Assembly: GCA_963737625.1 (NCBI GenBank)
Contig: CAVTTK010000006.1
Location: 186,001 to 250,000, forward strand
Direction of reading: 5' to 3'
DNA: 64,000 nucleotides
Source: Bog-756 sp963737625
GTDB taxonomy: Bacteria > Actinomycetota > Acidimicrobiia > Acidimicrobiales > RAAP-2
The first letter of the stretch is position 1. Every line of letters starts with the position of its first letter. Both the position numbers and the translations under genes were made by a program. Under the pieces are notes generated by a model. The model was given only the letters and a program-made list of their open reading frames with translations, searched no databases and had not been told where the DNA came from. Positions 57,770-64,000 of this stretch are shown here, piece after piece.

Positions 57770-59182
57770 GTGAACGATACTGATGAGTTGTGGATATTGT
57801 GCTCGGAGGCCTTGCGTGAGCAGGTCTCCGACTCCATCTGGCAGGCCTACCTCTCCGGGATCACGCCCCTCTCTATCGAAGACGGCGAGATCGTGCTCGG
57901 TGTCCCGAACACGCTGATCCGCGATCGCGTGGAGTCGCGCTTCCTCGGCCTCATCCAGGACACGGTGACCGGGACGGTCGGACGGCACGTCGACATCCAA
58001 CTCGAGGTCGTCGCCCCCACCCCCGAGCCGGCCGAGGAGTCGTTGCCGCCCGAGAGACTGCCGGAAGCCAGCCCCTCGCTGGCCCCCGACCGGTCAGCCC
58101 CCAGTCCCTGGAGAGACACGTCGTCGCCCAATGGCCGGTCCGGCGCCTTCGAGTCACCGGTACTCGACCCTCGCTACACCTTCGACACCTTCGTCATCGC
58201 CTCGTCCAACCGGTTCGCCCACGCCGCCGCCCAGTCCGTGGCCGAGTCGCCGGCGCAGTCCTACAACCCGCTATTCATCTACGGGGACGCCGGATTGGGC
58301 AAGACCCATCTCCTCCACGCCATCGGCAACTACGTGCTCGACAACTTCAGCGGCCGTCACGTCCGCTACCTGACCACCGAGACGTACATGAACGAGTTCG
58401 TGGACGCCATCCGGACCAACGCCACCACTGCCTTCAAGCGGCGCTACCGCGAGTGTGACGTGCTCCTCATCGACGACGTCCAGTTCATGGAGCGAAAAGA
58501 ATCGCTCCAAGAGGAGTTCTTCCACACGTTCAACTCGCTGTATGGAGCATCGAAGCAGATCGTCCTGACCTCGGACCGACCCCCCAAGTCCATCGCCACC
58601 CTGGAGGACAGGCTGCGCAGCCGGTTCCTCTCGGGCCTCATCACCATCGTCCAGCCCCCCGACCTCGAGACTCGGCTGGCCATTCTCCAGGCCAAGGCCG
58701 AGCACGAGCAGGTTGACGTGCCCGACGACGTGCTCGACTTCATTGCCACGCACGTGAAGGACAACATCCGGGAGCTCGAAGGTGCACTGATCCGGGTTAC
58801 GGCCTTCGCCAGCCTCTACCGGCAGCCGATGAGCCGGGAGCTGGCCGAACAGGTCCTCTCCGATATCGTCTCAGCCCACCAGCCCCGACGCATCACCCCC
58901 CAGGTCATCCTGGACGCCACCTCGGAGACCTTCGGATTCTCGGTCGAGGAACTCTGCGGACCCAATCGGCGTCGGCCCCTGGTCACCGCCAGACAGGTCA
59001 GCATGTATGTGTTCCGTGAGCTCACCGACTTCAGCTACCCGGCCATCGGCCGAGAGTTCGGCGGCCGTGACCATTCAACGGTGATGCACGCCGTGGACAA
59101 GATCGGCGGCCTGATGAAGGAGCGACACCAGATCTACAACCAGGTCACCGATCTCATCGTTCGGATCAAGAGCGGTGCGTGA
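57770..59182 (+). CDS. dnaA: chromosomal replication initiator DnaA
   Basis: A 470-residue initiator. Domain I begins ELWILCSEALREQVSD; a Pro/Ser-rich domain II follows to about 130; domain III is AAA+ with Walker A YGDAGLGKTHLL and Walker B LLIDDVQFM; domain IV has the DNA-binding signature GREFGGRDHSTVMHAVDKI. The GTG at 57770 follows GGAGG by 5 bases; an in-frame GTG at 57722 lies inside the DnaA-box cluster and is rejected. Single gene before oriC. Confidence 0.97.
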   Translation: MNDTDELWILCSEALREQVSDSIWQAYLSGITPLSIEDGEIVLGVPNTLIRDRVESRFLGLIQDTVTGTVGRHVDIQLEVVAPTPEPAEESLPPERLPEASPSLAPDRSAPSPWRDTSSPNGRSGAFESPVLDPRYTFDTFVIASSNRFAHAAAQSVAESPAQSYNPLFIYGDAGLGKTHLLHAIGNYVLDNFSGRHVRYLTTETYMNEFVDAIRTNATTAFKRRYRECDVLLIDDVQFMERKESLQEEFFHTFNSLYGASKQIVLTSDRPPKSIATLEDRLRSRFLSGLITIVQPPDLETRLAILQAKAEHEQVDVPDDVLDFIATHVKDNIRELEGALIRVTAFASLYRQPMSRELAEQVLSDIVSAHQPRRITPQVILDATSETFGFSVEELCGPNRRRPLVTARQVSMYVFRELTDFSYPAIGREFGGRDHSTVMHAVDKIGGLMKERHQIYNQVTDLIVRIKSGA

Positions 59183-59529
59183 TCGACGGTTGTCACTCCT
59201 CTGGAAATCGACCTCGCTCCACCTACCGCCCGTGCGCCGCGCCGGCGCCGGGCCATCCCAAGGTCAGCCGGCTCTTTCCAGAGGTTGTGCACTATCTGTG
59301 GAAATCTCCACTCCGGTCTGGGGTAATTCTGTGAACCAGTGTGAACTTGTCCATAACCCGTCACCCTCCGAACACCCCCGGAGACCACTTCACCGGAAAC
59401 AGTGGACAGAGCGGGGATGAGCGAACCCTTCGTGACCTGGGATGACAGTGGTTCATCCACAATCCACAGGGCTTATTACCATCACTATTCAATTAGATCT
59501 ATAAAACAAAAGCGAGAAAGGACTCCCTG
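59183..59529. other. oriC: oriC: dnaA-dnaN intergenic region with DnaA-like boxes and an AT-rich unwinding element
   Basis: The 347-base gap carries DnaA-like boxes TGTGGAAAT (59297-59305, 7/9), TTGTCCATA (59347-59355, 8/9 to TTGTCCACA), TCATCCACA (59453-59461, 8/9) and CAATCCACA (59460-59468, 7/9). A sharply AT-rich stretch at 59472-59518, including ATTCAATTAGATCTATAAAA, precedes dnaN and is the likely unwinding element. No perfect TTATCCACA is seen. Position and content fit the actinobacterial origin. Confidence 0.8.
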
Positions 59530-60684
59530 GTGAAGTTTCGATGCGAGCGTGACTCCCTGGTGGAAGTACTCACCACTGCAGGCCGTGCCGTCAGTGCGCG
59601 CAGCACAGCCATGGCGTTGGGTGGGGTCAGGATCGAGGCGTCGGGGAATCATCTCGCCGTGGTGGGTACCGATCTTGATCTGACCGTGCACGCTTCCACC
59701 GAGGCCATCGGGATCACCGACGGTGTGTGTGTGGCTCCTGCCAGGCTCCTGGCCGACATCGTCCGGTCGCTGGAGCCGGGCGCCGTGACGATCGAATCGG
59801 AGGGGGAGAAAGTCGAGATCGGGGCGGCGCGCTCGCGTTTCAGCCTCCGCACCTTCCCGGTGGACGACTTCCCCACTCTGCCCGAACCCCCGCAACCCGC
59901 CACGTTCCTGCCGGCCGACAGTCTGGCCGGCGCGCTGCGCCAGGTGGTCAGGGCTGCATCCGGCGATGACGCCCGGCCACTCCTCACCGGGGTGCTCATC
60001 GCCGCCGAGGGGAGCGGGGTGCGCCTGGTGGCCACCGACTCGTACCGGCTGGCCATGCGGGACATCGACGGGAGCGATGCGCTGGTCGACAGCGCACAGA
60101 TCCTGGTTCCGGCCCGGGCCCTGGCCGAGCTGCAGAAGCTCTCGGTGCTGGGCGCCGCGGGCAAGGAGTCCGGCCCAGCGGGCGACGGAGACCGGGGCGA
60201 GGGGGGAGCAGGACCCTCGGTCGGGCTCTCGGTCGGGGATCACGATGTCACCTTCACGGCCGGAGGGGTCAAAGTGAGCACCCGGCTCCTCGACGGGAGC
60301 TACCCCGACTACCGCCAACTGATCCCGGCCGAATATCCCAACCGACTCCACGTGGGCAAGGATTCGTTGCTCGATGCACTGCGGAGGGTGCGGTTGCTGG
60401 TCCGCGACAACACCACGCCCGTGCGGCTGTCCATGCGGTCGGGAGGGGTCGATCTCACGGTCGTGTCCCAGGAGGTGGGCGACGCCAGCGAGACGGTCGA
60501 CGCCGACTTCGATGGGACCGAGCTCACCATCGCCTTCAACCCCACCTACCTGATCGATGGGGTGGAGGCGGTCACCGGAGACGAAGTGCTGCTCGAGACA
60601 GTCGACGCCACCAAGCCGGCCACGGTCCGGGCGGCTGAAGAAACCAACTTCCGGTACCTGTTGATGCCGGTACGGGTGTCCTGA
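59530..60684 (+). CDS. dnaN: DNA polymerase III sliding clamp (beta)
   Basis: A 384-residue beta clamp with three clamp domains: MKFRCERDSLVEVLTTAGRA, GVLIAAEGSGVRLVATDSYRLA in domain II, SYPDYRQLIP, and the C-terminal RYLLMPVRVS. A Gly/Glu-rich insert (GPAGDGDRGEGGAG) lies in domain II. GAAAGGA precedes the GTG at 59530. Confidence 0.97.
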   Translation: MKFRCERDSLVEVLTTAGRAVSARSTAMALGGVRIEASGNHLAVVGTDLDLTVHASTEAIGITDGVCVAPARLLADIVRSLEPGAVTIESEGEKVEIGAARSRFSLRTFPVDDFPTLPEPPQPATFLPADSLAGALRQVVRAASGDDARPLLTGVLIAAEGSGVRLVATDSYRLAMRDIDGSDALVDSAQILVPARALAELQKLSVLGAAGKESGPAGDGDRGEGGAGPSVGLSVGDHDVTFTAGGVKVSTRLLDGSYPDYRQLIPAEYPNRLHVGKDSLLDALRRVRLLVRDNTTPVRLSMRSGGVDLTVVSQEVGDASETVDADFDGTELTIAFNPTYLIDGVEAVTGDEVLLETVDATKPATVRAAEETNFRYLLMPVRVS

Positions 60685-60708
60685 ACCGCCGGCCGCCCCA
60701 GGCGCCTC

Positions 60709-61824
60709 GTGATTCTCGTATCCCTCGCCATCACGGACTTCCGCAACATCGCCGAGCTGTCCATCGAACCGGACCCTGCCGGCACCACGGTGATCACGGG
60801 GCGTAACGGAGCCGGCAAGACCAGTGTGCTCGAGGCCATCAGCTACCTGTCGTCACTTCAGTCGTTCCGAGGGTCTCCTCGTGAGGCCATGGTGCGACGG
60901 GGTGCCGATCGCGCCATCCTCCGGGCCGAGACCCTGGTGGAAGGTAGGACGGTGACCATCGAAGCGGAGATCTCGGCGGCCGGACGCTCGCGGACCATGG
61001 TCAACCGACAGAGCGTCCGGCGTCGCGGCGACCTGCACGAGGCCCTGCGGACCACGGTGTTCTCGCCGGAGGACATCGGGGTGGTCCGGGCCGGCCCGGC
61101 CGAGCGCCGCCGCTTCCTCGACGAGGCCCTGGCCGTGGTGGAGCCGAAGGCGGCCCGGGCCGCCGAGGACGTGGAGAAGATCCTGCGGCAAAGGACCGCG
61201 CTCCTGCGCTCCTCCGGTCGACGACTGGCGCCGGAGGTGGCCGACACCCTCGATGTGTGGGACGCACGCCTGGATGCGGCTGGCACTGCGTTGGTCGAGG
61301 CCCGGGAACGCCTGGTCGAGGAGTTGGCCCCGCTCGCCGGGGTCCACTACTCGAGGCTGGCCGGCACGGACACCGATCTGGGCCTGGCCTATCTCCGTTC
61401 GTGGTCCGGCCGGCTGGCCGACGCCCTGACCGAGTCGCGGGCCAAGGACGTCGAGCGTGGGGTGTCCTCGGTGGGTCCCCACCGGGATGAGCTCGAGCTG
61501 ACCGTGAACGGGCTGCCCAGCAGGACCCACGCTTCCCAAGGCGAACAGCGGTCCCTGGCCCTGGCCCTGCAGCTGGCCGCCCACCAGTTGGCCACCGAAC
61601 GACTCGGGTCGGCCCCGGTCCTCCTGCTCGACGACGTGTTCTCGGAGCTCGACCCCTTTCGGTCCCAGGCTCTCCTGGCCGGGATACCCCGGGGGCAGAC
61701 CCTCCTGACCACCGCACTGCCCGCCCCAGCCGAGGTGGAGACGGCGCGCGTCTACGAGGTGGAGGCCGGCGGCCACACCGATGTGGTCGGGCCGCCAGTG
61801 GGTCCCGAGAAGTCCCCGCTCTAG
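60709..61824 (+). CDS. recF: DNA repair protein RecF
   Basis: A 371-residue SMC-like ATPase. Walker A ITGRNGAGKTSVLEA, signature ASQGEQRSLALALQLA, Walker B VLLLDDVFSELD. It loads RecA at gaps. GTG start at 60709, 25 bases after dnaN. Its stop shares one base with the next gene's start. Confidence 0.96.
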   Translation: MILVSLAITDFRNIAELSIEPDPAGTTVITGRNGAGKTSVLEAISYLSSLQSFRGSPREAMVRRGADRAILRAETLVEGRTVTIEAEISAAGRSRTMVNRQSVRRRGDLHEALRTTVFSPEDIGVVRAGPAERRRFLDEALAVVEPKAARAAEDVEKILRQRTALLRSSGRRLAPEVADTLDVWDARLDAAGTALVEARERLVEELAPLAGVHYSRLAGTDTDLGLAYLRSWSGRLADALTESRAKDVERGVSSVGPHRDELELTVNGLPSRTHASQGEQRSLALALQLAAHQLATERLGSAPVLLLDDVFSELDPFRSQALLAGIPRGQTLLTTALPAPAEVETARVYEVEAGGHTDVVGPPVGPEKSPL

Positions 61825-62141
61825 TGCCTCCACCCACCGATCGCGGCGACACCGGGCCTCGTCCGCTCGACGCCTCGCTCGACGCCGTGACGAGGAAGTT
61901 GGGCATGCGGGACTCAAGGGGTCTCGGACGCCTATTCGCCCATTGGTCCGACATCGTGGGGGAGGGCATGGCCGACCACGTGCGACCGGTGCGTTTGGAT
62001 ACAGAGTCGCTGGTCGTGAGCGTGGACCATCCGGCCTGGGCCACACAGGTACGCCGGATGGGGGATCAACTCCTCGACCGGGTGGCCGACGAGACCGGGG
62101 CCCAGCGTCCGTCTCGCGTGGAGGTCCGGGTCCAACGCTGA
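61824..62141 (+). CDS. DUF721 protein, DciA-like helicase loader
   Basis: A 105-residue DUF721 protein. WSDIVGEGMADHVRPVRLD and LVVSVDHPAWATQVRRM match the DciA core, which recruits DnaB in bacteria without DnaC/DnaI. It lies between recF and gyrB as in mycobacteria. GTG start overlapping the recF TAG by one base. Confidence 0.88.
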   Translation: MPPPTDRGDTGPRPLDASLDAVTRKLGMRDSRGLGRLFAHWSDIVGEGMADHVRPVRLDTESLVVSVDHPAWATQVRRMGDQLLDRVADETGAQRPSRVEVRVQR

Positions 62142-62310
62142 TCGGACCCGTTCACCCACGACCATCGGTCAGGTAGGTCACACCCGGGAGCTACACTGGG
62201 GACTTGGAATCGGGGGATCGCCACCGTCTCCGGAACGCCCCGAGCGCACCGCCGACACGCTGGTCCCGCCGGTTCCCGATCAGTCACCCGATGTTGGAAA
62301 GGGCGCGCCT
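62142..62310. other. gap between the DciA-like gene and gyrB
   Basis: 169 bases. TACACT at 62192-62197 is a possible -10 for gyrB, without a clear -35. A single GTTCACC at 62150 lacks the 11-base repeats of the PHO arrays. GGAAAGG before the gyrB GTG is its ribosome-binding site. Confidence 0.3.
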
Positions 62311-64000
62311 GTGGCGCTGAAGCGAGACGACGACGGCAGCACGGAAGAAGCGACCTACAACGCCGAGGACATCACGGTGTTGGAGGGTCTGGAGCCCGTC
62401 CGGAAACGCCCGGGTATGTACATCGGATCGACCGGGCCTACCGGTCTGCATCACCTCGTCTGGGAGGTGGTGGACAACGCCGTCGACGAGGCTATGGCCG
62501 GTTTCTGCACCCAGATCGACGTCACGTTGCTGGCCGACGGCGGAGTGCGGGTGATCGATGACGGCCGGGGCATCCCCACGGGACCGATGAAGGACCAAAA
62601 CGGGAAGTCGGCCGCCGAGGTGGTGCTGACCGTGCTCCACGCCGGGGGAAAGTTCGGTGAGGGGGGCGGGTACAAGGTCTCCGGTGGACTGCACGGTGTG
62701 GGGATCTCAGTCGTCAATGCCCTGTCCACCAGGCTGGTGCTGGAGATCGACAGCGATGGCGACCACCACTTCCTCGAGTTCAAGGACGGGGGCAAGCCCG
62801 TCGGCAAACTCGAGGTCACCGGCAAGGCGCCGCGGGGCCGCACCGGGACCACGGTCACCTTCTGGCCCGACGCCTCCATCTTCGAGGAGGTCGAGTTCCG
62901 AGCCCAGACCGTGACGGAACGGCTCCAGGTGATGGCCTTCCTCAACAAGGGCCTCGAAATCCGGTTCGTGGACGAACGGCCCGCTGAGAAGGTGTCACAG
63001 ATCTTCAAGTACAAGGACGGAATCGTCGATTTCGTCCGGCACCTCAACGCCTCCAAGGAGGCTCTCTTCCGCAAGGTCAGCTCGCTGGACCAGAAGGAGG
63101 AGACTATGGAGGTGGAGTTGGCCCTCCAGTGGAACACCGGCTTCTATGAGAGCATCCACTCCTTTGCCAACGGCATCTCCACCATCGATGGCGGCATGCA
63201 CGAAGAGGGGTTCAAGAAGTCCCTCACCAATGTGGCCAACAAGTACGCCCGAGCCAAGGGGACGCTGAAGGAGAAGGACGAGAACCTGCGCGGCGAGGAC
63301 ATCCGAGAGGGGCTGACGGCCATCATCTCGGTGCGGCTACAGGACCCCCAGTTCGAAGGGCAGACCAAGGCCAAGTTGGGCAACGTGCCGGTCCGTTCGC
63401 TGGTCGAGCGGGCCACCAACGAGAAGTTGGCCGAGTGGTTCGAGGAAAACCCGCGAGAAGCCGGCCAGATCATCCAGAAGAGCATGTCGGCGGCCCGGGC
63501 CCGGGTGGCCGCCCAGTCGGCGAGGGACCTGACCCGTCGCAAGTCGTCGCTGGACGGAGCTGGCCTGCCGGGAAAGCTCGTCGACTGTTCGTCCCGGGAC
63601 CCCCGCGAGAGCGAACTGTTCATCGTGGAGGGCAACTCGGCCGGCGGTTCGGCCAAGGATGCCCGAAATCCGCGGACCCAGGCCATCCTGCCCATCCGGG
63701 GGAAGATCCTCAACGTCGAGCGGGCGCGCATCGACAAGATGCTGAAGAACACCGAGATCCAGGCCCTCATCGCCGCCATCGGCGCCGGACTGGCCGAGGA
63801 CTTCGACGTCACCAAGGCCCGCTACCACAAGATCATCATCCTGGCCGACGCCGACGTGGACGGATCGCACATCCGGACGTTGCTGCTGACGTTCTTCTTC
63901 CGCCAGATGAAGCCGCTGGTGGAGGGCGGCTTCGTTTACGTCGCCCAACCGCCGCTCTACTCGACGCTGGTGGGCAAGGAGAAAATTTACCTGAAGGACG
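62311..64000 (+). CDS. gyrB: DNA gyrase subunit B, N-terminal part (runs off the window)
   Basis: 563 codons are present. GHKL ATPase: VRKRPGMYIGSTG, EVVDNAVDEA, DDGRGIPTG, GGLHGVGISVVNALS. The transducer includes QTKAKLGN. The TOPRIM motif reads EGNSAGGSAKDAR where GyrB usually has EGDSAGG; Asn is at residue 442. ILADADVDGSHIRTLLL is the second metal site. It introduces negative supercoils with GyrA. The GTG at 62311 follows GGAAAGG. The last about 80 residues of the TOPRIM/C-terminal part are missing. Confidence 0.97.
   Translation, partial: MALKRDDDGSTEEATYNAEDITVLEGLEPVRKRPGMYIGSTGPTGLHHLVWEVVDNAVDEAMAGFCTQIDVTLLADGGVRVIDDGRGIPTGPMKDQNGKSAAEVVLTVLHAGGKFGEGGGYKVSGGLHGVGISVVNALSTRLVLEIDSDGDHHFLEFKDGGKPVGKLEVTGKAPRGRTGTTVTFWPDASIFEEVEFRAQTVTERLQVMAFLNKGLEIRFVDERPAEKVSQIFKYKDGIVDFVRHLNASKEALFRKVSSLDQKEETMEVELALQWNTGFYESIHSFANGISTIDGGMHEEGFKKSLTNVANKYARAKGTLKEKDENLRGEDIREGLTAIISVRLQDPQFEGQTKAKLGNVPVRSLVERATNEKLAEWFEENPREAGQIIQKSMSAARARVAAQSARDLTRRKSSLDGAGLPGKLVDCSSRDPRESELFIVEGNSAGGSAKDARNPRTQAILPIRGKILNVERARIDKMLKNTEIQALIAAIGAGLAEDFDVTKARYHKIIILADADVDGSHIRTLLLTFFFRQMKPLVEGGFVYVAQPPLYSTLVGKEKIYLKD

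Noticed and set aside
62150..62156. Isolated GTTCACC before gyrB
   Set aside because: The neighbouring 11-base units do not match, so it lacks the array layout of the three PHO-like sites.

Overview
The window reads as chromosomal DNA of a high-GC actinomycete. G+C-rich codons dominate, many starts are GTG, and genes are packed with ATGA/GTGA stop-start overlaps. The lifestyle markers fit Actinomycetota: an F420-type LLM oxidoreductase, a mycofactocin-type SDR, inositol-1-phosphate synthase next to a PadR regulator and a DUF5318 protein, and a DUF6049-MurJ-trxB-trxA-CwlM-like-parB-parA-rsmG-jag-yidC-yidD-rnpA-rpmH-dnaA-dnaN-recF-DUF721-gyrB order. The right half matches the origin region as known from mycobacteria. 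I infer a deep-branching actinomycete, perhaps Acidimicrobiia, because MurJ has no C-terminal pseudokinase domain and the left half carries many non-mycobacterial accessory genes. The class assignment is inference only.

Layout. 1-9 kb holds catabolic and accessory genes: a cut SDR, a zinc-ribbon protein, a P450, an arylsulfatase, a mycofactocin-type SDR, a PaaX regulator divergent from a membrane desaturase, and glucose-6-phosphate isomerase. 9-16.4 kb is a phosphate and fluoride island: two OmpR-type response regulators, a fluoride riboswitch driving two fluC/crcB genes, and a pstSCAB transporter operon. Three arrays of 11-bp repeats resembling actinobacterial PHO boxes lie in front of both regulators and pstS. 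16.4-20.8 kb has a two-RCK potassium channel divergent from lon. 20.8-29.1 kb carries hydrolases, an LLM oxidoreductase, a CoA-transferase-type enzyme, a methyltransferase/LysR pair and a NUDIX protein. 29.1-33.6 kb is the rpsF-ssb-rpsR-rplI-dnaB replication/ribosome block plus panB. 33.7-38.7 kb has an MFS exporter and a second catabolic cluster (two SDRs, a DapB-like reductase, an NTF2-fold protein) with a TetR/KstR-like palindrome. 38.7-41.1 kb is DUF5318, PadR and ino1. 41.1-50.4 kb runs from the CCA-adding enzyme through DUF6049, MurJ and DegV to the thioredoxin pair and a CwlM-like protein. 50.4-64 kb is the origin region, with two parS sites, the rpmH operon, oriC between dnaA and dnaN, and gyrB running off the end.

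How the parts work together. The Pst genes import phosphate and are probably controlled by the neighbouring PhoP/RegX3-like regulator, whose own promoter also carries PHO-like repeats. The second regulator has lost its phosphorylation aspartate. No histidine kinase or phoU is seen. On both sides of oriC nearly all core replication genes read away from the origin. ParB/ParA with nearby parS handle segregation, and YidD-YidC-KhpB-RsmG serve membrane insertion and RNA functions.

Nothing here is a classical defence island, prophage, transposon or CRISPR array. The most unusual signals are regulatory: the PHO arrays, the riboswitch, a repeated leaderless promoter layout, a SigH/SigR-type promoter at trxA, and candidate operators. 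A few proteins have altered key residues: the Asp-less response regulator, a CwlM-like amidase without zinc ligands, GyrB with EGN in place of EGD, and an apparent frameshift at the end of pstS.
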